Assembly (NCBI GenBank): GCA_027660625.1
Contig: JAQDNC010000005.1
Span: 91,529 to 155,528, forward strand
Length of the DNA stretch: 64,000 nt
Direction of reading: 5' to 3'
From: Coriobacteriaceae bacterium AM100-PB1-1D-6A
GTDB lineage: Bacteria > Actinomycetota > Coriobacteriia > Coriobacteriales > Coriobacteriaceae
Part shown: positions 34,471 to 43,798 of the stretch, piece by piece
How the letters are laid out: each line of letters opens with the position of its first letter
Numbering within the stretch: the first letter of the stretch is position 1
Translations under genes and position numbers: made by a program
Notes under the pieces: generated by a model
Seen by the model: the letters and a program-made list of their open reading frames with translations, nothing else
Told to the model about the DNA's origin: nothing
Database searches by the model: none

Positions 34471-34847
34471 TCAGACCTCCATCTGACATCGTCTTGCGCT
34501 GATAGATAAACCATAAGAAATAAAACTGAGTTGATTATAACGAAATGGCGACCGAATACCCCAAAAAATCGACCGTATGCCGAATTAGAAGTTCATTTTT
34601 TGCGGAAAAACGGTATATGCAAAAACTTTACCAACCGTTCTAACCGCTGCTATCTGGGCGATATTTCAGTTTGATGATGCGCCGAAGAAAAAACGTTTTA
34701 TCAATGTTGAGCATCACACGGCCTGCACCGTTGCTTATGGACCATATTTCCAAATGGATTGTTTTGGCTAGACGCGTTGCTTTGGGGTACCATAGCTCCA
34801 CTATCAACTGCCGCTCAGCACGGCAGCCTTGATGAGCCCTTGCCCTT
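34471..34847. other. Divergent promoter region between pyk and P-type ATPase
   Basis: AT-rich spacer. On the minus strand TATAAT at 34534-34539 probably serves pyk. On the plus strand TTGGCT (34764-34769) and TACCAT (34788-34793), 18 bp apart, may serve the ATPase. No RNA gene was recognised. Confidence 0.4.
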
Positions 34848-34904
34848 CTCCTGGGAATTATGATCGGGCATCAATCTGCTGAGTGGCCCGAATCCCAGGA
34901 GGGG
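34848..34904 (+). promoter_or_regulatory. Hairpin sequestering the ribosome site of the P-type ATPase
   Basis: CTCCTGGGA (34848-34856) is complementary to TCCCAGGAG (34893-34901), which includes the AGGAG of the Shine-Dalgarno run at 34897-34904. An inner loop has GGGCA and TGGCCC that may also pair. This would hide the ribosome site. An ion-sensing riboswitch is one explanation, but the yybP-ykoY and M-box consensus sequences were not recognised. Confidence 0.45.
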
Positions 34905-34911
34905 ACTCTAT

Positions 34912-37593
34912 ATGCAAAAGGAATACCTGTCCGCCGCGGCGGAGGTGCTCAGCGACCAGGGTGTCGATGAGAACCTCGGCCTGAGCGACGACGAGGCGTC
35001 GTCGCGCCTCGCTAAGACAGGCCCTAACAAGCTCGAGGAAGCCGAGAAGACGCCGCTGTGGAAGCGTTTCTTTGAGCAGATGGTCGATCCCATGGTCATC
35101 ATGCTGATCGTTGCCGCCGTCATCAGTGCGCTCACGGGCATGGTCAAGGGCGAGCCCGACTTTGCCGATGTCGTCATTATCATGTTCGTCGTTATCGTCA
35201 ACTCGGTGCTGGGCGTGGTCCAGGAAGCCAAGAGCGAGGAGGCCCTCGAGGCCCTGCAGGAGATGAGCGCGGCGCAGTCCAAGGTACTGCGCGACGGCAA
35301 GCTCGTGCATCTGCCGAGCGCCGAGCTCGTGCCCGGTGACGTGATCATGCTCGAGGCGGGCGACTCCGTTCCGGCCGACTGCCGCGTCCTCGAGAGCGCC
35401 ACGATGAAGATCGAAGAGGCCGCACTCACCGGCGAGTCCGTGCCCGTAGAGAAGCACGCCAACGTGATCGAGCTTGCCGCGGGCACCGATGACGTGCCGC
35501 TCGGCGACCGCAAGAACATGTGCTACATGGGTTCCACCGTTGTGTACGGCCGTGGCCGCGCCGTCGTAGTCGGCACCGGCATGGATACCGAGATGGGCAA
35601 GATTGCCGGCGCCCTGGCCGAGGCCAAGGAAGAGCTCACGCCGCTGCAAGTGAAGCTCGCCGAGCTCAGCCGCATCCTTACCATTATGGTTATCGTCATC
35701 TGCGTCGTCATCTTTGGCGTCGACATCATCCGTCACGGCGTGGGCAACGTCCTCACCGACCCGACTGCCCTGCTCGACACCTTTATGGTTGCCGTCTCGC
35801 TCGCCGTCGCCGCCATCCCCGAGGGCCTGGTTGCCGTCGTGACCATTGTCCTTTCGCTCGGCGTGACCAAGATGGCCAAGCGCCAGGCAATTATCCGCAA
35901 GCTTTCTGCTGTCGAGACGCTCGGCTGCACGCAGACCATCTGCTCGGACAAGACCGGCACGCTTACCCAGAACAAGATGACCGTCGTCAAGCACGAGCTC
36001 GCTGCGCCCAAGGAGAAGTTCTTGGCCGGCATGGCGCTGTGCTCCGATGCCCAGTGGGACGAGGAGCTGGGCGAGGCCGTGGGCGAGCCGACCGAGTGCG
36101 CACTCGTCAACGATGCCGGCAAGGCTGGTCTTACTGGCCTTACTGCCGAGCACCCGCGCGTGGGCGAGGCTCCGTTCGACTCGGGCCGTAAGATGATGTC
36201 CGTGGTCGTCGAGACCCTGGACGGTGAGTACGAGCAGTACACCAAGGGCGCGCCCGACGTGGTGATCGGCCTGTGCACCCATATCTACGAGGGCGATAAG
36301 GTCGTCCCCCTGACCGAGGAGCGCCGCGCCGAGCTCGTGGCGGCCAACAAGGCCATGGCCGACGAGGCCCTGCGCGTGCTGGCGCTGGCGAGCCGCACCT
36401 ACACCGAGGTTCCCGCCGACTGCAGCCCCGCTGCGCTCGAGCACGACCTGGTCTTCTGCGGCCTGTCCGGCATGATCGACCCGGTCCGTCCCGAGGTGGC
36501 CGACGCTATCCGCGAGGCGCACGACGCCGGTATTCGCACCGTCATGATCACGGGCGACCATATCGACACCGCCGTGGCCATTGCCAAGCAGTTGGGCATC
36601 GTCACCGATCGCAGCCATGCCATTACCGGCGCCGACCTCGATCGCATGAGCGACGAGGAGCTCGACGCGCACATCGAGGATTACGGCGTGTACGCCCGCG
36701 TCCAGCCCGAGCACAAGACACGCATCGTCGAGGCCTGGAAGTCGCGCGACCAGATCGTGGCCATGACGGGCGACGGCGTCAACGACGCCCCGTCCATCAA
36801 GCGCGCCGACATCGGCGTTGGCATGGGCATCACCGGTACCGATGTCACCAAGAACGTCGCCGACATGGTGCTTGCCGACGACAACTTCGCCACCATCATC
36901 GGTGCCTGCGAAGAGGGCCGTCGCATCTACGACAACATCCGCAAGGTCATCCAGTTCCTGCTTTCGGCCAACCTTGCCGAGGTCTTCTCGGTGTTTATCG
37001 CCACGCTCATCGGCTTTACCATCTTCCAGCCGGTGCAGCTGCTGTGGGTGAACCTGGTCACCGACTGCTTCCCCGCGCTCGCGCTGGGCATGGAGGATGC
37101 CGAGGGCGACATCATGAAGCGCAAGCCGCGCAACGCCAAGGACGGCGTCTTTGCCGGTAATATGGGCCTGGACTGTGTGGTCCAGGGCTTGATCATCACC
37201 GTGCTGGTGCTGGCGAGCTTCTTTGTGGGCGTGTACTTTGACATGGGCTACATCCACATCGCCGATATGATCGCCGGCAATGCCGACGAGGAAGGCGTGA
37301 TGATGGCGTTCATCACGCTCAACATGGTCGAGATCTTCCACTGCTTCAATATGCGCAGCCGTCGTGCGTCGCTGTTTAGCATGAAGAAGCAGAACAAGTG
37401 GCTGTGGGCATCTGCCGCGCTGGCGCTGGTACTGACGGTTATCGTGACCGTTCAGCCGACGCTTGCCGAGATGTTCTTTGGCCCCGTGACGCTTGAGCTC
37501 AAGGGCGTTATCGCCGCCCTGGGCCTTGCCTTCCTGATCATTCCGTTGATGGAGATCTACAAGGCGATCATGCGCGCAGTGGAGAAGGAGTAG
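34912..37593 (+). CDS. Cation-translocating P-type ATPase, Ca2+ (SERCA/PMCA-like) type
   Basis: The product is 893 residues. Motifs in order are the actuator TGES (about 173), PEGL in M4 (about 303), the phosphorylation site SDKTGTLT (Asp about 346), TGDGVNDAP (about 619-627) and NLVTD in M6 (about 714). PEGL plus N-x-x-T-D is the Ca2+ site of SERCA-like pumps, so export of Ca2+ (possibly Mn2+) is likely. Ten membrane helices are expected. The N-terminal cation ATPase domain (KTGPNKLEEAEKTPLWKRF) is complete. The ribosome site lies in a hairpin, suggesting translational control. Confidence 0.93.
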   Translation: MQKEYLSAAAEVLSDQGVDENLGLSDDEASSRLAKTGPNKLEEAEKTPLWKRFFEQMVDPMVIMLIVAAVISALTGMVKGEPDFADVVIIMFVVIVNSVLGVVQEAKSEEALEALQEMSAAQSKVLRDGKLVHLPSAELVPGDVIMLEAGDSVPADCRVLESATMKIEEAALTGESVPVEKHANVIELAAGTDDVPLGDRKNMCYMGSTVVYGRGRAVVVGTGMDTEMGKIAGALAEAKEELTPLQVKLAELSRILTIMVIVICVVIFGVDIIRHGVGNVLTDPTALLDTFMVAVSLAVAAIPEGLVAVVTIVLSLGVTKMAKRQAIIRKLSAVETLGCTQTICSDKTGTLTQNKMTVVKHELAAPKEKFLAGMALCSDAQWDEELGEAVGEPTECALVNDAGKAGLTGLTAEHPRVGEAPFDSGRKMMSVVVETLDGEYEQYTKGAPDVVIGLCTHIYEGDKVVPLTEERRAELVAANKAMADEALRVLALASRTYTEVPADCSPAALEHDLVFCGLSGMIDPVRPEVADAIREAHDAGIRTVMITGDHIDTAVAIAKQLGIVTDRSHAITGADLDRMSDEELDAHIEDYGVYARVQPEHKTRIVEAWKSRDQIVAMTGDGVNDAPSIKRADIGVGMGITGTDVTKNVADMVLADDNFATIIGACEEGRRIYDNIRKVIQFLLSANLAEVFSVFIATLIGFTIFQPVQLLWVNLVTDCFPALALGMEDAEGDIMKRKPRNAKDGVFAGNMGLDCVVQGLIITVLVLASFFVGVYFDMGYIHIADMIAGNADEEGVMMAFITLNMVEIFHCFNMRSRRASLFSMKKQNKWLWASAALALVLTVIVTVQPTLAEMFFGPVTLELKGVIAALGLAFLIIPLMEIYKAIMRAVEKE

Positions 37594-37604
37594 GTCGAAA
37601 GGTC

Positions 37605-37712
37605 AACCTTCCCACCGGTCCGACCGCCTGCGGGGTTTCTTCTTCGCTGGTCCTCGCGCTTCGCGCTGCGGGATCGCTCAGAAGAAACCCCTCCCGGCGG
37701 GCGGGCCTTCGG
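37605..37712. repeat. REP-like intergenic palindromic element
   Basis: GGGGTTTCTTCT (37632-37643) pairs perfectly with AGAAGAAACCCC (37680-37691). Outside it the arms continue imperfectly (CCGACCGCC against GGCGGGCGG). The 36-nt loop contains its own small hairpin (CGCGCTTCGCG). It lies between the ATPase stop and its terminator. The layout looks like a dispersed REP element, to be tested by copy number. Confidence 0.55.
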
Positions 37713-37749
37713 ATAACCTCTCGGGACCATTGGCTAAGGGAAAGTATGT

Positions 37750-37786
37750 GAGCTGGTCGAGCGTTTGCTCGACCAGCTCTTTTTTG
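37750..37786 (+). terminator. Terminator after the P-type ATPase gene
   Basis: GAGCTGGTCGAGC (37750-37762) pairs with GCTCGACCAGCTC (37767-37779) and is followed by seven T. Confidence 0.85.
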
Positions 37787-37834
37787 TGGGTAAAATACCT
37801 GCTCAGTTGTGATTTGTGGTGCTGGGAGGCGCTT

Positions 37835-39019
37835 GTGGGCAAGGCGAAGGCTAAGGCGAAGAAAAAGACGACGGGGGCGCGGGCTAAGCGCGATCGTCGT
37901 CGGAAGCTTGCGACCGAAGCTCCCGCGTCTGCCGAGGAGCTGCTGGCAAGCGTGCCGGGACTCGATGCGCTGCAGGATGTTCCGACGTTCGACGATCTGC
38001 CGGTCGATGATGCTCAGCGGGCTGCCTTCGATGATTTTTGTGCTCGGGCCGAGGAGCCCGAGCAGATGCAGCTTGGTGCCGTGGTGCGCCTGGATCGTGG
38101 GTTTCCACTGGTGGCGACTGCCGATGACACCTTTCGTGCCGAGCATGCCGTGGGGTTTGCCAAGTCGCGTGGCGAGGACGAGGTTCTGCTGCCCGCCGTG
38201 GGCGACCGCGTGGCGGTGCGTCGTGCGCCCGGGCACGACATGGGCGTGATCGAGTGCGTGCTGCCACGCCGCACGAGTTTTGAGCGCTGGCGCGGACGCG
38301 CTCGCGGCGAGCGTCAGGTGCTTTGCTCCAACGTGGATAGCGTGCTGATCGTGCAGGCGCTCGGCGCCGGCGAGGTACTGCTCGACCGCGTGGCGCGCTC
38401 GCTGGTGTTGGCACTCGACTGCGATGCCGAGCCGGTGGTGGTACTCACCAAGGCCGACCGCTGCGACGCCGATGAGCTCGAGCGCGATCTGGACCGTGTG
38501 CACCGCTTGGTGGGTCCGGACGTGCGCGTGATCGTGACGTCCTCTGCCGAGGGTCGTGGCCTGGACGAGGTGCGCGCCTGCGTGCCCGCCGGGAGCTGCG
38601 CCATGATCTTGGGTGAATCGGGTGCTGGCAAGTCGACGCTGCTTAACGCGCTGCTGGGTCACGATACGTTGGCGACCGGCGGCGTACGTGAGCGCGATGA
38701 CCAGGGTCGCCACACCACGGTCGCGCGCGTGATGGTGGCGCTGCCGGGCGAAGCCGGCGTTATTGCTGACGCGCCGGGCCTGCGCAGTCTGCCGCTCGTG
38801 GGGCATGAGCGGGGCTTGGCACGCGCGTTTCCCGAGATTGTCGAGGCGTCGCGTGCGTGCCGGTTTGCCGACTGCACACATACTCACGAACCGGGCTGTG
38901 CCGTTCGCGAGGCCGAGGGTGCCGGGCGGATCGACAGCCTGCGTTTGGAGACGTTCCAAAACTTGGCGTCATCCATGCGCGTGAGTGCTCAGATGCTCGA
39001 TCCCGATGTTCATCTGTAA
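37835..39019 (+). CDS. rsgA: Ribosome small-subunit-dependent GTPase (RsgA)
   Basis: The product is 394 residues. The GTG at 37835 has GGGAGG 6 bp upstream, and the earlier in-frame ATG overlaps a terminator. The N-terminus is very Lys/Ala-rich (GKAKAKAKKKTTGARAKRDR) with an added acidic segment, then an OB fold. The GTPase motifs are circularly permuted as in the family: G4 LTKAD (about 205), G5 TSSAEG, then G1 GESGAGKST (about 260) and G3 DAPG (about 312). A C-terminal zinc motif CRFADCTHTHEPGC follows. It helps mature the 30S subunit. Confidence 0.93.
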   Translation: MGKAKAKAKKKTTGARAKRDRRRKLATEAPASAEELLASVPGLDALQDVPTFDDLPVDDAQRAAFDDFCARAEEPEQMQLGAVVRLDRGFPLVATADDTFRAEHAVGFAKSRGEDEVLLPAVGDRVAVRRAPGHDMGVIECVLPRRTSFERWRGRARGERQVLCSNVDSVLIVQALGAGEVLLDRVARSLVLALDCDAEPVVVLTKADRCDADELERDLDRVHRLVGPDVRVIVTSSAEGRGLDEVRACVPAGSCAMILGESGAGKSTLLNALLGHDTLATGGVRERDDQGRHTTVARVMVALPGEAGVIADAPGLRSLPLVGHERGLARAFPEIVEASRACRFADCTHTHEPGCAVREAEGAGRIDSLRLETFQNLASSMRVSAQMLDPDVHL

Positions 39020-39036
39020 TTGAATCTATCTATGAC

Positions 39037-39072
39037 AGCCGTCTCCCAATGGTGCGGGAGGCGGCTTTTTTA
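39037..39072 (+). terminator. Terminator of rsgA
   Basis: AGCCGTCTCCC (39037-39047) pairs with GGGAGGCGGCT (39056-39066), with one G-T pair, then six T. Confidence 0.8.
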
Positions 39073-39118
39073 TTGCCGATGCGCCCCTAAACGTGCATTT
39101 ATCCGACGTGCTGACAAA

Positions 39119-39160
39119 AACCTTGCCACGAGCTTGACGGGTCGGTCAGCTTTTGGTCGG
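39119..39160. repeat. Inverted pair of the GTCAAGCTTTTGG-like motif before the Tad operon
   Basis: AACCTTGCCACGAGCTTGACGG (39119-39140, given as two parts AACCTTGCCACG and AGCTTGACGG) and GGTCAGCTTTTGGTCGG (39144-39160) are inverted relatives. The same pair in the opposite order lies at 5678-5725. Position about 110 bp upstream of cpaB suits a regulatory site. A small hairpin (GGTACGGGC with GCCCGGTGCTACC, about 39231-39257) follows closer to the start. Confidence 0.5.
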
Positions 39161-39271
39161 CAATTGGTTTGACACTCAAAACCAAGATTGCGATCGCGTT
39201 GTTTTGCCGCTTGCTCGCTCGGACAATGGTGGTACGGGCATCCGCCCGGTGCTACCTTGAGAGGAGCGGCC

Positions 39272-39931
39272 GTGAACAAGAGCAAGCGCATCGCCATCAG
39301 TCTGATCGCGGGCGTGCTCGCCGCGCTGCTCTGTATGGTTTACGCGTCATCGATTCGCTCGCAGGCAGAGCAGGCCCAGGCCGAGACACTGGCCAAGTAC
39401 GGCGGCGATCGCGTCGAGGTGTGCGTCGCGGCGCGTGATATCGATGCGGGCGAGACCCTCGACGAGACCAATGTCATAACCCAGGAATGGCTGGTGAGCC
39501 TGCTGCCGCGCGATGCGGCGACCGAGCTGCGCCAGGTGCGCGGTGACGTGACGACCTCGCGCATCCCTAAAAATGCCGTGATTTGCGATGTCTACACCAA
39601 GGCCGAAAGCCACACGCTCGAGGTGCCCAAAGGCAAGGTCGCCGTTTCGGTGGCGGTCGATGCCGAGCATTCGGTCGGGGGCGCCACGGGCGTGGGCAGC
39701 TACGTGGACGTGTACGTGCAAAAGGACGGCGTGACCGATCGGCTGTGCGGCGCGCGCGTGATCGATACCAGCGAAGTGGCCGGCGCCACGCGCGAAGGCA
39801 AGATCGAATGGGTGACTCTGGCGGCCGACCCCGAAGACGTCAAGGAATTGCTGGGGGCCTCGGGTAAGGGGACGGTCAGTTTGACGATCCCCGCCACGGT
39901 GCGCGGCAAAAAGAGCGGAGGCGACGAGTGA
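39272..39931 (+). CDS. cpaB: Flp pilus assembly protein CpaB/RcpC
   Basis: The product is 219 residues. GTG at 39272 is preceded by GAGAGGAG. One N-terminal membrane helix (about 7-26) is followed by an SAF domain (about 48-112, VCVAARDIDAGETLDETNVI) and a C-terminal RcpC-like domain (VDVYVQKDGV). CpaB helps Flp pilus biogenesis at the membrane. It heads the Tad operon and its stop overlaps the next ATG by one base. Confidence 0.88.
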   Translation: MNKSKRIAISLIAGVLAALLCMVYASSIRSQAEQAQAETLAKYGGDRVEVCVAARDIDAGETLDETNVITQEWLVSLLPRDAATELRQVRGDVTTSRIPKNAVICDVYTKAESHTLEVPKGKVAVSVAVDAEHSVGGATGVGSYVDVYVQKDGVTDRLCGARVIDTSEVAGATREGKIEWVTLAADPEDVKELLGASGKGTVSLTIPATVRGKKSGGDE

Positions 39932-41574
39932 TGAAGGCGATCTGGCTTGCATGCTGCGCGTGCGGTGATTACGGATTGCTGCAGCGGGAAGTCGAGGGCC
40001 GCGATGCGGGCGCGCAGGTGCTTCGCGTGGGCGACCTGGATGGGCTGGTGTCCATGGCGCGGGCGTTTCCGTCGCGCCGCGGGGCGGCGATTATCGCGGC
40101 AGCCCTGTTCGATGCCGAAGACGTGCGAAAGACCGTTGCGCGTCTGACGGCCGAGGGCCGCGTGAGTCGCGTGGTCGTACTGATAGAGACGCTCGATCCT
40201 TCGGATATCGAGAGGCTGTTTCGCGCGGGGGCGACCGAGGTTATCGCTGCGCGCAGCATATGCGGCAACGGGCGCGCGGGCGAGGGAACGGTTGATTACG
40301 ACCGGTGTATGACAATTGAGCCCGATGCTTTTGTTGATAGGGAACCCGGGGCGCCTCGCGCTACAAGAGGCCCGCGTGTTGATGATTATGGAAAAGCGGA
40401 AGCCGAGCATGATCGGTGCCCCCGGGATCCCCTTGCATACGATGATGCCGGAGAGCCGGTGCCGTATGGCGAGGAGCTTCTGGCTGTAGATATGGGATAC
40501 GTGCATGGCGTGAGCCTGGTCGATGAGCTCGACGAGGTTGAGGGGCTTGCCGGGAACGACAATGTTCGTGTCGATGCGACCGTGAAGTCTCCAGACTCGG
40601 CCCCGCGGGTCGAGCAACCTGCCATGCCGGCTTGGGCGCAGCGTATGAGCGCTGCCGGGGAGACGGGAACGTTGCCGCCCGTGTCGGCGCCGCCTGCCCC
40701 CGCGTCGCCGGCGGATGCCGCCGCCCCGTCGCATCGAGCCCCGGTTGTCTGCGCCGTCTCGGGTTCGGGCGGTTGCGGCAAGTCGACGATCGTCGCCACC
40801 ATGGCGCACGCGGCGTCGCTGCTGGGCCTGCGTGCCGCCGTGCTCGACTTGGACCTGATGTTTGGAAACCTTTACGACCTGTTGGGTGCCGATGCCCCGC
40901 ATGACATGGCGACGCTTATCGAGCCATCGGCTGCGGGTGCACTTGCCGAATCGGACATCGTGGCCGCCTCGATGCGTGTTGCCCCGGGCGTTACGCTTTG
41001 GGGCCCGGTCGCCGCGCCCGAGCAGGCCGAGCTCATGGCGCGCCCGGTGGAGCTGCTGCTCGACGTCTTGCGCCGCGAATCCGACGTGGTGCTTGTCGAC
41101 ACCTCGGTCTTTTGGGGCGACGCCGTGGCGGCCGCAGTGGCGGCAAGCGACCGCTGCCTGGTCGTGGGCGATCCATCGGTGTCGTCTGCGACGTCCGCGG
41201 CACGCGTCATCGAGCTGGCGAGCCGTGTGGGCGTGCCGCGTACGCGCATGAGCGCCGTGTTCAACCGGTTTGGCGCGCGCGGCGCCGACGAGGATGTCGC
41301 CATGCGCTTTGAGATTACCTGTGCGTTAAGCTCCAAGATCCGCATCGCCGACGGCGGGCAGGACTTGGCGGCGCTCATGGCATTCGGCCGTGCTGACGAA
41401 GCGGTGGGCCAGACCAGCGCTTTTGCCACCAGCGTGCGCGAAGCCACGCGCGAGATGCTCGTGGAGCTGGGCTGCGCCATCGGTCCCTGGAGTGACATGG
41501 TCACCGACCGGGCGACGCGCACCGAGCGCCCGCGCATCCGTCTTCCCTGGTCGCGCGAGGGTGATTCGCGATGA
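39931..41574 (+). CDS. tadZ: TadZ/CpaE-like ATPase
   Basis: The product is 547 residues. An N-terminal receiver-like domain (1-110) is followed by a long acidic, Pro-rich linker and a MinD/ParA-type ATPase domain (from about 270). The P-loop is VSGSGGCGKSTIVATM, a deviant Walker A with GGCGKS, and DLDLMFGNLYDLLG carries the conserved Asp. TadZ localises the Tad machinery at a pole or patch. The ATG overlaps the cpaB stop, and the TGA overlaps the next ATG (ATGA). Confidence 0.88.
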   Translation: MKAIWLACCACGDYGLLQREVEGRDAGAQVLRVGDLDGLVSMARAFPSRRGAAIIAAALFDAEDVRKTVARLTAEGRVSRVVVLIETLDPSDIERLFRAGATEVIAARSICGNGRAGEGTVDYDRCMTIEPDAFVDREPGAPRATRGPRVDDYGKAEAEHDRCPRDPLAYDDAGEPVPYGEELLAVDMGYVHGVSLVDELDEVEGLAGNDNVRVDATVKSPDSAPRVEQPAMPAWAQRMSAAGETGTLPPVSAPPAPASPADAAAPSHRAPVVCAVSGSGGCGKSTIVATMAHAASLLGLRAAVLDLDLMFGNLYDLLGADAPHDMATLIEPSAAGALAESDIVAASMRVAPGVTLWGPVAAPEQAELMARPVELLLDVLRRESDVVLVDTSVFWGDAVAAAVAASDRCLVVGDPSVSSATSAARVIELASRVGVPRTRMSAVFNRFGARGADEDVAMRFEITCALSSKIRIADGGQDLAALMAFGRADEAVGQTSAFATSVREATREMLVELGCAIGPWSDMVTDRATRTERPRIRLPWSREGDSR

Positions 41575-42899
41575 GCTTGCAAACAAGGATTAAGGCGGCC
41601 GGCGCGGCCGCGGCGACAGTGCCTGTTGACGCAGGGCGCCACCGTGCCGTCAAGCGCCGCACCAAGCGCGCCGTGATGGATCGCATGGGCTATGACGAGG
41701 TGGCGCGTATTAGCGCATACATCGATCCGGCGCGCGCCCGCTCGGAATTGCGTCCTGCGGTGGAGGCGGCGCTCAACGTGGAGGAGCCGGGCGACCTGGC
41801 GACGCCCGAGCGCGAGACTATCATTGACGAGATTTTGGATGACGTGGTGGGCCTGGGCCCGCTGCAGCCGCTCATCGAGGACGACACCGTCACCGAGATC
41901 ATGGTCAACGGCTGCCGATCGGCTTTCTTTGAGCGCGGCGGCGTCTTATACCCCATCGAGCATGCGTTTGAGGATGACGAGCAGATCCGCGTGCTCATCG
42001 ACCGCATCATCTCGCCACTGGGCAGGCGTATCGACGAGCGCAGCCCCATCGTCAATGCGCGCCTCAAGACGGGCTATCGCGTCAACGCGGTGATTCCGCC
42101 TGTGGCGATCGATGGGCCGATCCTCACCATCCGCAAGTTTTCAGACCGCATCTGTTCGTTGGACGAGCTTGTGGGCCTGGGGTCGCTACCGCTTTGGTAT
42201 GCACAGCTGCTGTCGTGCGCGGTATCGCTGCGTCAGGATTTGGCGGTTGCAGGTGGCACGGGGTCGGGCAAGACCACACTGCTCAACGCGCTATCGTGCG
42301 AAATATCCACCGGCGAGCGCATCGTGACGATCGAGGACTCCGCCGAGCTCAAGTTTGCGCATCACCCGCATGTGGTTCGCCTGGAGGCGCGTGAGGCTTC
42401 AATTGAGGGCGAGGGCGCGGTGACAATTCGCGACCTGGTGACCAACGCCCTGCGCATGCGTCCCGACCGCATCGTGGTGGGTGAGGTGCGCGGTGCGGAA
42501 TGTTGCGACATGCTGCAGGCCATGAACACCGGGCACGATGGGTCGCTCACCACGCTTCATGCGGGCACCGAGCAGGAGACCGTGGTGCGTTTGACGCTGC
42601 TTGCGCGCTATGGCATCGATCTGCCGAGCGAGCTTATCGAGGAGCAGATTGCCATGGCGCTCGACGGCATCGTGATGTCCGAGCGCCATGCGGATGGCAG
42701 GCGTTTCGTGTCCTCCTATTCGGGGGTGCGACGCGGCGCATCAGGCGGCGTGGAGCTTGAGCGCTACGTGACGTTCGATGCTGCCACGCGCGCTTGGACG
42801 CTCGATCGCGAGCCTCCGTTTATCGCAGAGGGCCTGCGCTCGGGAACGCTCACGCAAGAGGAGGTGGACGAGTGGAGATCGTTGTGTCCCTCGTCGTAG
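41571..42899 (+). CDS. tadA: Tad secretion ATPase TadA/CpaF
   Basis: The product is 442 residues. This is the hexameric GspE/VirB11-type motor for pilus extrusion. An N-terminal helical domain (about 1-100) is followed by PAS-like and ATPase parts. Walker A is [14 protein letters not shown] (about 228-241). The Asp box is [11 protein letters not shown], Walker B is [11 protein letters not shown], and the His box lies in [14 protein letters not shown]. It overlaps both neighbouring genes, which suggests coupled expression with TadB. Confidence 0.95.
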   Translation: MSLQTRIKAAGAAAATVPVDAGRHRAVKRRTKRAVMDRMGYDEVARISAYIDPARARSELRPAVEAALNVEEPGDLATPERETIIDEILDDVVGLGPLQPLIEDDTVTEIMVNGCRSAFFERGGVLYPIEHAFEDDEQIRVLIDRIISPLGRRIDERSPIVNARLKTGYRVNAVIPPVAIDGPILTIRKFSDRICSLDELVGLGSLPLWYAQLLSCAVSLRQDLAVAGGTGSGKTTLLNALSCEISTGERIVTIEDSAELKFAHHPHVVRLEAREASIEGEGAVTIRDLVTNALRMRPDRIVVGEVRGAECCDMLQAMNTGHDGSLTTLHAGTEQETVVRLTLLARYGIDLPSELIEEQIAMALDGIVMSERHADGRRFVSSYSGVRRGASGGVELERYVTFDAATRAWTLDREPPFIAEGLRSGTLTQEEVDEWRSLCPSS

Positions 42900-43798
42900 G
42901 GGGTTTGACGGGGCTTTCTGCCGCGGTGGCGTGCGGGGCGGAGCCTCGTGCGCCGCGCGTGCCGCCGGCGGAGCTGGCCCGTCATACGCTTGAGTCGGTG
43001 GCCGAGAAACTGCCGCGCGAGCTGGTAGAAAACGACCTGCTAAAAAAGACTGCCCGCTCCTGGGCGCTGCTGATTCCAGCACATCGCCTTGGCCTTGTCA
43101 TCGAAGATGATGAGGCGCGCCTGGCATGCTTGCTGCTGTCGAGTGGCGTCTGCGGCATTGTCCTGACTGTCGTATCGCTGTCGCCTATCGGCTTTGTTCT
43201 GGGGCTGCTCGCGCCGTTTGGCGTAGGCGCCGCTCGCGACACTTTCGACCGTCGCCGCGAGCAACACGATGTGGAAGAAGCCATGCCCGAGGCCTTTACG
43301 GCGCTCTCCATGTCGCTCGCCTCGGGTCATTCACTGGCCCAGGGCATGAGGTTTGTGGGAACTCACGCGCAAGAGCCGGTGCATACCGAGTTTTTGCGCG
43401 TGGCGGCGGCGATCGACTGCGGCGTCTCGGCGACTGATGCGTTGGATGACCTACTCGACCGTATCGATGCCCCCGGCCTTTCGCTTGTCACTTTGGCGCT
43501 CAAGGTGTCGCAGCGAACCGGTGCCCCGCTCGCCGACCTGTTATCCGAGGCATCGAGCATGGTGGGGGAGCGCATTGAGCTCAAACGCCGCTTGGACGTC
43601 AAGACATCGCAGGCGCGCATGTCGGCACACATGGTCTCGGCGATGCCGGCGGGTATGTGCGCGGTGCTGGCGCTGCTTTCGGCCGACTTTCGCCGCGGCC
43701 TTGCAACGCCAGCGGGTGCCGGTGCCGTGGTGCTGGGACTTGCTCTCAACGCCGTCGCCCTGGTGGTCATCCGGCGCATTATGCGGGTGGAGCTATGA
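42872..43798 (+). CDS. tadB: Tad inner-membrane platform protein TadB
   Basis: The product is 308 residues. GTG at 42872 follows GAGGAGG, and the gene overlaps tadA by 28 bp. Membrane helices lie at about 3-18, 85-130 and 250-305. The T2SSF (GspF) domain spans about 150-280, with MPEAFTALSMSLASGHSLAQ and LLSEASSMVGERIELKR. It acts with TadC as the platform for pilin insertion. The stop overlaps the tadC start. Confidence 0.9.
   Translation: MEIVVSLVVGGLTGLSAAVACGAEPRAPRVPPAELARHTLESVAEKLPRELVENDLLKKTARSWALLIPAHRLGLVIEDDEARLACLLLSSGVCGIVLTVVSLSPIGFVLGLLAPFGVGAARDTFDRRREQHDVEEAMPEAFTALSMSLASGHSLAQGMRFVGTHAQEPVHTEFLRVAAAIDCGVSATDALDDLLDRIDAPGLSLVTLALKVSQRTGAPLADLLSEASSMVGERIELKRRLDVKTSQARMSAHMVSAMPAGMCAVLALLSADFRRGLATPAGAGAVVLGLALNAVALVVIRRIMRVEL

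Noticed and set aside
34471..34911. yybP-ykoY or M-box riboswitch before the P-type ATPase
   Set aside because: The hallmark sequences were not found; only a hairpin over the ribosome site is supported.
34858..37341. 827-residue minus-strand frame
   Set aside because: Antisense of the P-type ATPase gene, whose plus strand has all catalytic motifs.
39231..39257. T-box before the Tad operon (contains GGTGGTAC)
   Set aside because: It lacks the CCGCG part of the T-box and a following terminator; the sequence is a short hairpin only.
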